A DNA stretch of 64,000 nt from Argentina anserina (Eukaryota > Streptophyta > Magnoliopsida > Rosales > Rosaceae): contig NC_065878.1 of assembly GCF_933775445.1 (NCBI RefSeq), positions 20,906,395 to 20,970,394 of the forward strand, written 5' to 3'. The position numbers and the translations under genes were made by a program. The notes under the pieces are model-generated. The model had not been told where the DNA came from, ran no database searches, and was given only the letters and a program-made list of their open reading frames with translations. Shown one piece after another: positions 40,640 through 52,801 of this stretch; the first letter of the stretch is position 1; each line of letters opens with the position of its first letter.

Positions 40640-41353
40640 TCAATTACGAGACATGGTTGCTAACTGTGCCATAGCAGCTATCTTGTTCTGGAGCGCTGGC
40701 TTGTTTCCTCCAACTAGTGTATCAATTTGTCTTCCATTTTTGAGGAAAACAAATGTTGGAGTGGCTTTTATTTCCCATGAAGTGCTCAACTCCTGCACCC
40801 GGATCGAGAAACAAACAAAAGTGCCTCATTCATCAAGATGTATGTATAGCACTAGTGCATTCTATTGAACAAGAGAACAAGTACATAAGGAAATTCGCAT
40901 AAGCATTTAGCCTATACTTACAGCGAGGTCATCGACATCCAAGGTTAGAAATAAGATTGAAGGATGGTTAGCTGCAAGCTCAGCATAGGCCGGTGCAATA
41001 CTTATACAAGGATTACACCATGATGCACCAAAATTTGCAACAACCTATAGGACAGTACGTGAAAGTATCAGGCAAAAGTTAGGCATGTGGAATTTCTGAT
41101 GAGAACCCTATAAACTTACAAGTTTGTCTTCCTTGATTGCGTCAGACAACATTGCCTCCCAACGATCCATGGTCCTTATAAAGTGCACATTTCCACCGGC
41201 TCCACGAACATCATGTAGATCCTTATCACTATTATCTCCACAAAACTGCAAGAATCAAATAATCGTCAGATGGTGCATGCAGCAAACTATCATTCTATTC
41301 TGATCTGTATGTTAAAAGATGCTTACCATACAAGAAGAACAAGAAGTTCCCAT
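40640..41353 (-). CDS. h-type thioredoxin (subgroup with N-terminal acylation motif), CNPC active site, 142 aa
   Basis: Exons 41353-41327, 41245-41120, 41044-40922 and 40792-40640, all in phase 0. Thioredoxin fold with ANFGASWCNPC (C61, C64), LDVDDLAELSTSWEIKATPTF and the cis-Pro loop ATPTF. The N-terminus MGTSCSSC has Gly2 and nearby cysteines, which suggests N-myristoylation plus palmitoylation as in TRX h9-type proteins. The GGNVHFI entry to the domain also fits that branch. The active-site dipeptide is Asn-Pro rather than the usual Gly-Pro, which should change redox potential but keeps both cysteines. The first exon of only 27 coding bases is easily missed by automatic prediction. Confidence 0.88.
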
Positions 41354-42666
41354 CTGAGTGTGCACAGCCAGACCCGATGAAGGTTAACATCTAACAAATC
41401 AAATAGAAAGAAACAAACCCCGGTGAGTGAGGCAACCAAAATATGCCTTTTTTCGCTTGGTTTACATTGTAGGCGGGATCAGAAACACAAACATTTTAGC
41501 ACTCTGCATAGCAATGAATAAGATCCCCCCACAAAAAGTCCTCTTGCAACATATATAATGCCCTCAATTTCGATCATACCACTACCACAAGGTATTCTAA
41601 TTCACGAACAATCCACAGTAACTTGCGATGTGGAAGATGACCTTAATATAATTGTATATATAGTATTTTTCACATCAAAAAATGATAGTTCTCATAAAAA
41701 AAATCTCATCAAAGTAAGAATCGAAAATATTGAAAAGAGACATTAAGGGAGGGGGAACACAATAAGTATGTCGATCGATCTGAAAATTAGATGATTAAAT
41801 TTGAGAATGTTCAAATTGAAGAGAACATTTACCTTTCACAATTGGAATAATCCTTCATGGTGATTAACCCAAGAACTCAACCAGGAAAGAATAGTCCCGG
41901 CCAAGAATCTGGGGATGGAAGATAAATGAAATATTTTAAGAACTATACTGAACGCTGATTCAAGATATATGGAAAAATATGTAAGAAAAATGACTGGCTT
42001 CAGTGGCTTGTCATGATAGAAAGTGTAATTAGTGTAAATTCTTTTGGCCTTTTCTTTTTCCCATAAGTTTTTCAACAGAAATAGTACTAAAAAAGAAAGT
42101 ATGAGTTGTAATTAGTGCTAAAACTTGGTTCTCAACAGCAAAGATGTTCTTAAATCGTCGAAACCTACAAGGATTTCAATCATTTTCAATTCAAATGAAG
42201 ACATAGGCTCATGTCAAGATAATCATTACGTACATACCTAGTACCTACACGTTATCACCTCAAGGATAGATCAAGTTTTATGACAGAAACACCAACATGA
42301 TACATAGAGACAGCCCACATAGTATATTCGAACTTACACTCACTTATTCAAGAACGTACATATACCAGCTATGAACATAAAGCATATATTTATTATATAT
42401 ACCGACCGGAACCACCACCTCCTTCGGCAACAACCGGCCACAGAGATAAAAGAGGTTGTCGTGAGCGTCCTCCTCACTGGCACGGGAGTTACCATGGCCA
42501 AGTCATCACAAACAAGAAGACTCGACTCACTCGAGCGTTGCTCGACTTAGTGGCGGACCTAGGATTTAAATCCAGGGTGGAATTGAATTTGTCAATAGAC
42601 AAAAAAACATTGGGAGGAAATTCATTAAGTTGAAAGGAGAGATACACCGAAAATGTGAGGATATAG
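41354..42666. other. Thioredoxin 5' flank and intergenic
   Basis: The leader of the thioredoxin gene lies just right of 41353. From about 42545 a segment AGTGGCGGACCTAGGATTTAAA resembles hAT or LTR-type element ends, but no partner end was found. No gene recognised. Confidence 0.4.
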
Positions 42667-43521
42667 TTTTAGGGCAAATTACTTATTAGTACTAGACCAC
42701 ATTTGAATTAATTAAAAACTCACTTTTCATATTTTTTATATAAATTAGGATATAAGTCTAAGTCCAAAGAATAAGTAAAATAAAACTAATTAATTAATTA
42801 ATATAAAAATATCTAAAATACCCTCGTGAAAATTACCAAATGTCACCCATATATTTAACAAATTTATCTCTCATTTTTTAGTTTTTTTTCTGGCAAATTT
42901 GAGTTTCCGGCCAAACCACCGGCAATTTGGAGGTGAGCCAATATATAAAGTTGTTCCTTACGTCATGGGCTTTCATTTAAGTACCATATTGCATATGTTT
43001 TGAGAAATTTTGAAATTTCAAATTTTACTCACCAAAAACCACAATAGCAGTTAGTTTCTTAGTCGACAGTAGCATGTGTCTTCCAAGTCGACAGTAGCAT
43101 GTGTCTTCCAAGTCGACAGTAACAGTTAGATTTATAGTTGACAGTAGCATGTACCTTCCAAGTCGACAGTAACAATTAGATTTATAATTGACAGTAGCAT
43201 GTACCTTCCAAGTCGACAGTAGCAGGTGTCTTCAAAGTCGACAGTAACAACTGGTTTTTAATTTGACAGTAGCAGTTAATTTTTATAGTTGACAATATCA
43301 GTTAGTTTTTATAATCGTTCATTGATGGTAGCAAAACACTATGGGTTAAAAATGGGTTAAAAAGTAAAATATTTTATGACATGTGTCAACTTGTCATCAT
43401 TTGGTCCTTATTTGTAAATTTTGGTGCTTATTTGCTATATCAAATTAAGTATTGAGTTATTTGTAAACTAAATTGTCGTATGTTACTTTTGAGTTATTTA
43501 CTAATAGTTTTACCCCTAAAA
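42667..43521. mobile_element. Probable non-autonomous TIR DNA transposon, about 855 bp
   Basis: The ends are imperfect inverted repeats: left TTTTAGGGCAAATTACTTAT, right (reverse complement) TTTTAGGGGTAAAACTATTA, with matching TTAGTA words further in. The interior is AT-rich, non-coding and contains the 25-bp minisatellite. I could not find a convincing target duplication, so superfamily is unassigned. Confidence 0.5.
43040..43315 (+). repeat. 25-bp minisatellite, about 11 units
   Basis: GACAGT (or close variant) recurs at 43065, 43090, 43115, 43140, 43165, 43190, 43215, 43240, 43265 and 43291, with a diverged unit before. Unit variants alternate between GTCGACAGTAGCATGTGTCT-type and GTTGACAGTAACAGTTAGAT-type, giving a partial 50-bp higher-order period. 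Confidence 0.9.
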
Positions 43522-44314
43522 TGCAATAAAAGAGAATAAACTGCTAAATTTAATTATACGGTTCGATTAAACGTCAAACTCTTGTATGACCTCTTCATTA
43601 AAGGTCATGTGTGACTCAGTGGTTGCGATCAATATTAGAGAAGAAAGTGTGTTTAGTCTTTAGTCTTTAATTAGTATTGACCGATTGGTTTTAGAAGTCT
43701 TCTATTAGATTATGTGTAATAGTTTAGATGGTTTTTATATATTTAACATTAGGAATTTTTTTTGGCCGTGAGAACTGGGTGGACTTGAGTCCACTTACCA
43801 ATACACTTGGGTCAGCCCCCTGTGTTACATATTTACTGTATGTGTGGTCTCTAAATCTATTCACTTGCTTCCACATAAATAATCATATTAGAGCAAAACA
43901 AACTTTTTTTTTACTGTATTTGATTTTGAGGGAGTCACAGTTTCTTAATACACAATCACCATTCTCTACACAAGAAAATATGATATGTGATTATCTTAGA
44001 CCAATCTGGTTACCAATTTAGATGGTAATAAATGGAGAACTAAGAATAGGTAGATGGATCATTGGATCATCCCTTAATTGATTTTTTTTAAGAATAATTA
44101 ATTCGTGCCTTTGGATAAGTTAAAGTGTGATAATTGATGCAAGAATCAAACCCATATTGTAGGGACTTAAACTCAATAGAATGGAGTCTCTTCAAGAATT
44201 CAAACAAGTTAAACCTTCATGTAAATCTTACAAGTCCAGGGGCTAGATGATCAAGCTCATCCAACCAATTCTGTTGAAAAACCGTGGAAAATATAAACTG
44301 GCCAAGCAACTCCT
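43522..44314. other. Intergenic, 3' side of the LRR-RLK gene
   Basis: AT-rich. Open frame 43728-44021 has no recognisable domain. No gene called. Confidence 0.45.
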
Positions 44315-46525
44315 CTAGCATGGGGGACTTTGCACATCAAGCTCAGACTCGGAAGAAGGCCTAGTATTGGTTTCAGCTTGGCGAAATTCCTCTAGCATTC
44401 TAGCAACTTCACCCATTTTGGGTCGTGACTCAGGTAGCTTGGCTACACAAGCCAATGCAATCTGCAGCATTTGCACCATCTCTTCTTCAATTCCTTGTTG
44501 TTTAAGCAACTCCAAATCGAATACCTCAGCAGTCCATTCCTCCCGAACAACAGACTTCACCCACCTTGGGAGATCAACCACAACATTGTCATAATGCCCT
44601 GCATGCTGAAGTGTGGATTTCCCTGTCAACATTTCGAGTAAGAGCACACCAAAGCTGTAAACATCTGATTTGTCGGACATTTTGCGGATATCAATTGCCT
44701 CTGGTGCACGATAACCGGTAGCTCTTTGTGACATGGATGCAGCCACGGGAAAATTCATGAGAGGAGTCAACCCAACATCTGAGATGTAAGCCTCAAGGTC
44801 TTCGGTTAGTAAGACATTCGTTGATTTTATGTTACCATGGATGCATTTAACACCACCCTCGAAATGAATGTGTGCAATTGCCCTTGCAATTTGAAGAGAT
44901 ATCTTTAGTCTTGAATCCCAATCAAGCGGAGATCTTCCGGCATCCCTACTTCCTATAAATTCACAGACATCAATAGATAACGGTTATTTAAGGGAAACAT
45001 CTCTTCATTACCAGTTAGAAACTTAGAATTGTCAAATTTAACACAGAACAAATTTGGTGTAGTTGGCATGCATTATACTTCATTTTAAGACATGTGATGC
45101 ATGAAGTGTAAATACGTAACAAATTTGGTGTAGTTGGCATGCATTATACTTCATTTTAAGACATGTGATGCATGAAGTGTAAATACGTTTAGGTTAGAGA
45201 CTACCATGCAAGTGAGCAAACAAGCTTCCTACTGGCATGTAGTTGTAGACCAAAAGCTTCTCATCTCTGGAATAATAATAAGCCTTAGGAGGCAGAACAT
45301 TTGGGTGCTTTCCAACCCTCTCCACAACCTCCATATGCTGCTCAAACTCCCTCTTACCCACAACAATTTCATTTAACCTCTTCACTACAACAGTTGTTTC
45401 CTCATCCAAAACAGCCTTGTAGGTTGTCCCATAACTTCCTTTACCAAGAACTTCAGCTGATGCTCTCAGTAGATCCTCAAGATCAAAATTGTAATTGCAT
45501 CCTTCAAAGAAGAACAGCTTGTTCTTTGCTGCCGCTTGCACTCCACTCCCGAAACTTATAGACTTCTGATCAATTTTTTCATCACTAGAGGCACCACTCT
45601 TCCCTTTCAACATGCCACTGCCTCCTTTGTTAGTCCGTTTCAAACAGCACATGATGCCTATGATGACCAAAAGAAGCAACAGAGAAGCTCCTCCAATTGC
45701 CAAAGCAATGATAGAAGTCATAGAACCTAGGCCAAGTAATTTTTTTGTTGGGGTAGCATTTTGATTTTCCAGGATTACAGGTGAGGCTGCAGGCAAGTTT
45801 ATAGGAGAAGGAGAAGGTGAAGAAGACGAGATCTTAGGACAATGTTTTAGTGGTTTCCCACATAAGAGAGAATTCCCAAGAAATGAGGACTGAGGGTACT
45901 TTTGGAGGGAATATGGAATTGAGCCATTCAAATTGTTATGGCTCAAATTCAAAAACTGAAGCTCTGTGAGGTTCAGGTTGGGGATGGCACCAGAGATGAA
46001 ATTGTTTTGAAGACTCAACTCCGCGAGTCTTGTCAGGTTATCAATGATGGTTGGAATGCTTCCAGATAAAGAGTTGGAGGATAACTCTAATACAATGAGA
46101 TTGGGGGAGAGAGAAGAAGGAATGTCACCAGAGAAGTTGTTGTTTTGGAGGTAAAGATACTTCAATGAATGAATAGACAGCACATCAGAAGGAAGAGTTC
46201 CATAGAGAAAATTGGAGTGGAGGCTAAGGACCCTAAGAGCATCAAGCTTTCCAATAGTGTTATTCGGGATTGAGCCAAAGAGTCCAATGCCAGGAAGATG
46301 TATGTCAATCACACTGGTATGGTTTGGATTGCAAGTGATTCCAACCCAAGAGGAGCAAACTGGTGTAGAACCATCCCAGTTGAGTTTTTGTGTATGAAAG
46401 ACATTGGCACCAAAGTCAAGGAGGGCCTGTTTATCAGAGTTCAGGTCAGCAATGACTGAGGAAAACAAGAAAGGGAGTATAGGGAAAAGGAAGATAAGTT
46501 CAGCAATGGAGGACTTGAGCTTCAT
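44315..46525 (-). CDS. LRR receptor-like kinase, predicted pseudokinase (At5g58300-like), 652 aa
   Basis: Exons 46525-45205 and 44952-44315 join in frame (1959 nt). Order: signal peptide (about 1-26), LRR N-cap with CSSWVGITC, five to six LRRs (about 75-215), a Ser/Pro-rich juxtamembrane stretch, TM helix (268-294) followed by CCLKR, and the kinase domain. The glycine loop [11 protein letters not shown] and the VVVKRL lysine are present. The catalytic HRD is replaced by IHGN and the DFG by DVG, so phosphotransfer is probably lost, as in the LRR-III probable-inactive-kinase group. Likely a plasma-membrane scaffold in signalling; ligand unknown. The start is the ATG giving [17 protein letters not shown], which makes a good signal peptide; an ATG 13 codons upstream is also in frame. 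Confidence 0.92.
45049..45190 (-). repeat. Perfect tandem duplication, 71-bp period, in the LRR-RLK intron
   Basis: Two copies (45049-45119, 45120-45190) are essentially identical, including GGCATGCATTATACTTCATT and ACATGTGATGCATGAAGTGT. The second copy ends about 15 bp before the exon 1 donor, so the duplication lies right next to the splice site. Confidence 0.9.
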
Positions 46526-48836
46526 GGTTTTCTGCTCAGAATGAAACTGAATACATAAAAACAAAGTTAGTTAATCATGAAGTGGGATACAAATAGCAGA
46601 AAATTCTTCAATCCCGTACCCTTTTTGTTTTGCCTCAACTCCAATCCCTATAAACCAAATTCCCAACCTAAATCTCAACATAAGAAAGAAAACCTTACTG
46701 TGAAAAGGACTGAATTATCAACTATGGTATATTTTGAAAAGCAAAGTGCTCTTTCTTTACCCAAAAGAAAAAGATGAAAAAAAAGGCAAAGGAAGAAAGA
46801 GGAGAGAGCTGTCACCCAAACTCAGCTGCAACTTTTCCCTCAGCAAAAATTGAGCACTCTAAGGTTTATAAACAAGTGAACAAAGTAACCAATATACAAA
46901 GCAATGTAGCGGAATCCAAGGAGAAGATAGCCTTCATTTCTTAAAGAGAAAGAAAAAGTTCATATCTTGATAGATTTACTTCTTTGTAATGTTATGCTCT
47001 TAGGCCTAAATTTGCTTATATCAGTGAATACTTATACATGCAAATACATTGGTTGATAAGCAAAAGCACTGAAAATCAACTCCAGACTGCCAGCCTCAGA
47101 TATGTTTTATTCTCTCTATCAGTCTATCAAGAACATTCTCTACTTAAAGAATTTGTCATGCTACAGATCCTCATTGATCTTCAACTGAAATATGAGAGGC
47201 ATAACGAAGAGAGTTACGGACAAAACATGACAAGGGTAATCGCATGAGTTAAGTTTCACCTGCAAGAAATGATGATCGATGCAATGTGTCACAGACTCCA
47301 GAAATATCAACCTGCAAAATGATTGAACTTCCAACTAAGCACTCACACTCTTTTTTTGGTCTGAAGTACTCACACTTTCGTGAGCTCAAAATTTGAAGGT
47401 AACGGGCATATTAGTCTCATCCCATTTATCATGCTGAAACGGAAGTGTCTCATGAATTGGTAATTACTAATTTCATTCTAGGAGTTATGAGCTTATCAGG
47501 TAGGAAGAACAGTAAAAATGATTAGTAAATACTAAATAGGGGTTGATCTCAAACAGTAACGTTTGGCAATTATATATAATAACTGCAATCCAGAAAAGCT
47601 AATCATTGGAATAGTAGAAAAGCAAAATGATTCCGTCTCAGTTTTTAGCTCAAGGAGCGTCCACAAACCACTCCTTTTGAACTTTCTAGGTAGGAAAGAA
47701 TAATTCCTTCAAATATTATATATCAGTGATCAGAGCCCTTTGGAATAATGAAAATTTATGAGATATAGAGATGTCTGGTAATCCTAAGGTGCACCTCTAC
47801 TTGATGAAATTGCTTAAAGATGTTATTATGAATCACTAGTCTCCTGTGTTGACTTCAAATCTGTAATTATATTGATGCTTGGAGAGAATTCTTCAGCTCA
47901 CATGGTAGGGTTACCAAGATTTAATCATATTTCTGAAAGAAAATGTGATTATAGTTATAGGTGGAAGCATGGACCATCGACATAAACATTATTATTGTCA
48001 CTCAGTAAGAGTGCAGCAAATGAATTAAGAACAGAGGACCTTTCAAATTCAGAGCTCAACTACCGAAACAAAGAGAGATCGGAATTGATATTGTTGATAT
48101 GGAGGTAACATTGAGGCTCATGTCTGAGTCTGACTGAACGATGATCAAAATCGTGCTAAAAAAAATTGATGGCTGTTGGATGATGTTTAAGTGATGTGTT
48201 GCAGTTAACTTCCCGTGTAATTATTTCCTAAATTTGCTGTGTACAGGCACGTCTGCATCTCTCATAAAGCTCAACGAGAAAACATGGAGTATGATTTGGA
48301 ATTCGCACTCATGAAATGTAACAGGGTCGTGTTTTAATATGAAGCCTGATTATGACTGAACCACTGGTAAACGAGAAGGTAAGGAAGTTGGCTGGTTGAA
48401 GTAGGCTATTGTGCAAGTGCTAAAGCACTCAATTTCACAAGTAATCTGGATAGGGCAGCAGCGTTGAAAAAGAGAAACTTGGATTTGAGAAAACAATGGT
48501 AATCACTTGAAAAAAGTAAAACATGCTTGAGCAGTGTGAACCTTACAAATCCGAGAAGCGAAGAATTTGGGTAGGCTTGTCGCTTCAAGTGTCATCTTTT
48601 ATTGCCCCCCAAGGGGTGATTTAACTTGGAAATGTCCAAAGCTGGCCATTTGCGGTACAAAGTAAAACCTTGTCAACAACTCTGCAAGAAAAACAAAACA
48701 AAACAAAAATGCTAAGTAACCCACAGTTGTAATCTGAGACAATTTGGTCAAAGACTCGCGCATTATTTACAACTCCTCTATCAAAACAAAACAGAAGAGA
48801 ATGGAAAGGGTAAGATATAAAAATCTACAGAAAATT
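46526..48836. other. LRR-RLK promoter/leader and intergenic
   Basis: AT-rich; a purine-rich leader lies at about 46740-46810. Short open frames (47038-47247, 48406-48588) have no recognisable content. The right end holds the 3' UTR of the TIM21-like gene. Confidence 0.45.
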
Positions 48837-51582
48837 TCACTGTGTCCCAGCTTTCCCGTCTTTCTCAAGCTTATCAATTTCTTCACGATGCTTTTGTTCT
48901 GCCTCTAGAAGTTCTCTTTCAGCATCCTCCTCATCTTCAATCTGATCAAGATTATCAAACATCTTCTCTGCAGCCATTGCTTTCACAACAGGATCTCTCA
49001 GCTCAGATATCAGTCCACCACCAACTTTGTATTCTTCTTCATCCCCAATCAGGTATAACCGTTGGTCGGGTCCTGATGCCATGGGAATGTCAACTGCCAA
49101 TAGCTTCATATCATACTGCATAAAAAGATGGGTACTCAAAGTCTTAGATCAGAAAAGTTTGACTGTCAAAATACCTCTCAAGTAAATCATATGTCCATCG
49201 ATACATGCAGTATTCAAAATTTTGTTGTGCACACAGAAAACACACACTCTGTCAGAGGCATACAAACGGTTGCATAGAAAGAAACTAAGAAACAGTAGTA
49301 GATACAACCAACTAGTAATAGCTTCCACAACATAGAAACCTTGCAATCTACTTTTCTATGTACAATTTTTGTTTGAACTTGATGTTCTTTTTTTTTTCTT
49401 TTTTTTTTAAATTGAATTTGGTATTGCTAAAGGAGACTAAGAAATAATATAATGGAAATGCTTCTTAAGAATCTAAAAGCCCTTGACTTGTTAAAAGAGA
49501 GAAATCCAAGTAGGTTAATAAAATAGTGAAGCTGCGTAGAATTTATATCAGCTAGCTCAATTAAACATAAGCACAGACCTGGCCCTTCTTCTTCTTTACT
49601 TCAACATTGACCAGACCTCTTCTTTCAGAACCTCGAATTGGGAAAATGAGGAAGCACCGCTTGCTCCTGAGAGTTGGCTTGAATTTTTTCAGTTGAAACC
49701 CTCCTCCAGACATTATATAGGCTCTTAGATCTGATCCTGTTAGAGGAGCACCCATGACCTCAAGAATCCCAGCAGACGTATTGAGCTTTGTCATGGCAAT
49801 CCTATATACTTTATCAGGATTGATTGTAAACCTCGACCGCAGATAAAGGCCCTGAGTAGAAGAAAAAAAGTTTAGCACTCAAAATGGTAAAAATTTATAA
49901 ACTGAATCAAGACCATGGAGTGACAGAATCACAGATTGTAGAAGCAACTTCAAGAATTCAAGTCATTACATCCTAGATATGAGCACTCCAACTTGATATC
50001 TATATAGACCTAATACTGCAGCAAATCCCCTAGAAAGACAATCCGAACTTGCAAGACACAGAGTGCGAATATTAGGTCAAAATGCTACCACTCGGTCACT
50101 GCAATAAGTGCTACCCAATTTCCAAATTGAATGGTATATGATTGACCGACAGCCAGAAAGTGCAAAACTATAACCGTTCCAATATGTTCGATGCTAATTC
50201 TGATTGTTTCCATAATCCAACATTATGGCATGCAAAACTACTGGCTGGAATCATTTGTTGAGTAGCACTTTCTACAAGTTCAGTTGTTCTATGCTATTCA
50301 GTGATAAACTAAAGAAGAAGCGGACAAGTTGAGCCTCGTCATTGGAATTCTATAAATATATCGAAATTGATGGTATACGTTGCAGGGACAGATTAGTCCC
50401 AAATAGAAGGAAGCACAAAATCTGAATGGGAAAACCCAACAATGTAAAGCAAGACTGACGAGTGAAGGAGGATCACATACCCTGGAAAATCAACATCCAG
50501 ATTCCAGGTTCTACCATCCTAAGACTTTATTTACTGATCATAGACCGCAATTACAGCAATACATAACCCAATGATCAGATGACTAGGTCAACAAGGTGTC
50601 ACTCAATCGTTGCATTCAGCACGGATACCCTATATGGCTATATCTACCAAGTTGAAATGTTTCATGATAGACTCAAAGGCGAGACAGTATAACATACACA
50701 TGGAGAAACAACATCCAGATTTCAGACCTACATTACTAGACTTCATTTTCTGATCATCAAAACACCCCAACAACAGCGAAACAAATCCCACCGCCCAGAC
50801 CACTAGTTCAGTAAGATTTCACTCAGTCACGGCATTAAGTGTTGCTTATCATATACCTATAATGTTGGAATGTTATCATATAACACTACAAGAGCTGTTC
50901 TAATATTCTAACAGCTTCTCTAATCCAATTCTACAACTTGCGAAAATGCGAAACAATCAGCTCAAAAAGTCACTAGTTGACTAGACAACCTGGTACCTTT
51001 TCAGCTGCTCTATGTTACTCCACAACAAACCAAACAATAAGTATTATACATCATCACAAGCATGCTATCCAATCTCAATCGTAACGAAAACAAGAACACC
51101 AGCATTGTCACTGAAGCTAAAACATCGAGGATCACAAAACTTACGGCGAAAGCGACCGTGGCGGAGGAGAGAGCAAGGAAGCCATACTTGGCCATCCCTT
51201 CGGAGAGGTGTACAAAAGTGCTGGCAATACCAAACATGATCTTCCAGAGAATCGCACACACCACAACGCCTCCAGCTCCCACCAGCACCAGATTGTTCCT
51301 CTTCCAGAACGCCTCCACATGCAACCCTAGCGCCTCCTGGTACCGCGAGAACGTCGCCGACGCCGCCGCCAGCGGCTTCTGGAACACTCGCTTCGCATTG
51401 CCGGCGGCGTCCGGCTTGAAGGAGAAGCATCTCAAGCCGCCCAAGGGTTTTGGGGGAGTGGGGAATTGAGGAGGAGTGGAGTGGTGGTAGGAGCGGCGGA
51501 GAGGGGCGGCGGGAGTTGGAGAGAGTTGGTGGCGGTGGAATCGGAGAAGACCTAGGAAGATTCGAGATGAGGGTTTTGACAT
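48837..51582 (-). CDS. Mitochondrial TIM21/COA1-like inner-membrane protein, 3 exons, 329 aa
   Basis: Exons 51582-51145, 49851-49579 and 49115-48837, all in phase 0. The N-terminus is rich in Arg, Ser and Pro without acids (MSKPSSRIFLGLLRFHRHQL), a mitochondrial presequence type. One or two hydrophobic segments follow (about 95-146: NLVLVGAGGVVVCAILWKIM and a second one). Exons 2-3 hold a soluble alpha/beta domain like those of Tim21/COA1, RSRFTINPDKVYRIAM ... FLIFPIRGSERRGLVNVEV. An acidic C-terminal coiled coil ends the protein. From memory, it resembles Arabidopsis At2g40800/At3g56430, annotated as import-inner-membrane-translocase-like. A role in TIM23 sorting or respiratory assembly is inference. 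Confidence 0.8.
49852..51144 (-). other. Large intron 1 of the TIM21-like gene with diverged internal repeats
   Basis: 1293-bp GT-AG intron. Segments around 50080-50130, 50495-50640 and 50710-50870 share phrases (ACATCCAGATT, ACTG-ATCAT, CACTC-GTC-C-GCATT-AG), suggesting two or three old copies of an approximately 200-bp unit. Confidence 0.5.
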
Positions 51583-51687
51583 TTGGGGAATTTAGGAGAT
51601 TTGGGGATATTGGAATCTAATTTCTTACACTAAAACTGAAAGAGTGAGTAAGACCTGCCCACATTGGTCACTATTACATAGCCATGG

Positions 51688-51718
<31 letters not shown>

Positions 51719-52019
51719 CTTCTTCTCAATCTGAGCTTCACACTAAGTTAGCAGTTGTGGTAAAAGGCAAAGACTTTACTGCAGTAAATATGATGTGACA
51801 GTGGCAACAAGTTGATGCTCGAATGAGTGAGGGAACAAGCATCAACCTTGTTGGTGACAAACTAACAAATATATAAGTTAGTATAAGGATAAATTAAGTT
51901 GTGGCATGTAGGAAGTAAAAAAGACAATTAAGATGTCGCGCGTTGCATTTTGCTGAATGAAATTAACTGGGAAGAAATGGACGATCTAATAGTACTAAAC
52001 TCCCGCCGATCGTTGTGTG
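51583..52019. other. TIM21-like promoter region
   Basis: Contains a (TTC)n microsatellite at 51690-51726 about 110 bp upstream of the start codon, and the left target duplication of MITE-2 at 52012-52019. No gene. Confidence 0.5.
51690..51726. repeat. (TTC)n microsatellite, about 37 bp
   Basis: Uninterrupted trinucleotide run. On the sense strand of the TIM21-like gene it reads GAA repeats in the promoter or leader. Confidence 0.9.
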
Positions 52020-52793
52020 CAGGGCCGGATCCAGCCCACTGGGTTGGAGTCCATGTGAGATTTCTGTCCAAAAAAAAAATTAATTTTTATTTAAAAAAAA
52101 ATTAAACCAACCGATTGTATGAGGTCTCTATCTACTCTTATCTACACTTTTACTGTTCTACTGTATAACCCACAAATTTAGCTATTCTCTAGTTCTCTTT
52201 TAAGTTTTTTTTTAAAATTGAATCAGATACTGATTAAAATCATTAGATATTAATTATGGAATGATTAGATTATGAAATTTGGTGGGTATATGGGTTTGTT
52301 CACTTTGTTCGTTAAACAGATGTTATTGGAAATTTGAAATATGATTATATGAAATTGGGTGTTAATGTGTTAGTCTTGTTACTGTCTTACTGAATAGCTG
52401 AATAGATTATAATCAAAGATTGAGTATTTTCTTTGCCTATTTGAGTTTGGTAAGATTGTAGGGAATTAGTGTTGGCATATGAGTTTGTTAGTTAAACTAT
52501 CGATTTGGAATGATTGGAAATTTGGAATCTGAAATTTGGTGGTATGTTAGAGAATGGGCGAATGAGAGATAGAGTATTTGTCTATGTGGATTAATTAATA
52601 ACTTAAGATTATAGAGAATGGTAGGAATATTTAGGTTTAATTTACTTTTAATTATATTAACTTTATACACTGTATATTGTAAACCTGAAAAAAAAAATTT
52701 AGCCTTCGGCCAAAATTGTAGTCCACCCCATAAAATCTTAGGTATGTCCCTAAAATCAGCCTATGTGACATTTTTATCCTGGATCCGTCACTG
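52020..52793. mobile_element. hAT-type MITE (MITE-2), 774 bp
   Basis: Ends CAGGGCCGGATCCAG (left) and, reverse-complemented, CAGTGACGGATCCAGG (right). It is flanked by a perfect 8-bp duplication GTTGTGTG (52012-52019 and 52794-52801). The CAGGG/CAGTG terminus plus 8-bp TSD is classic hAT. The interior is AT-rich and non-coding. Confidence 0.88.
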
Positions 52794-52801
52794 GTTGTGT
52801 G

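Noticed and set aside
42545..42570. Possible hAT terminus AGTGGCGGACCTAGG
   Set aside because: No matching inverted end or target duplication found downstream, so no element is called.
43040..43315. CRISPR-like array
   Set aside because: The units are contiguous 25-bp tandem repeats without spacers, and the DNA is plant nuclear.
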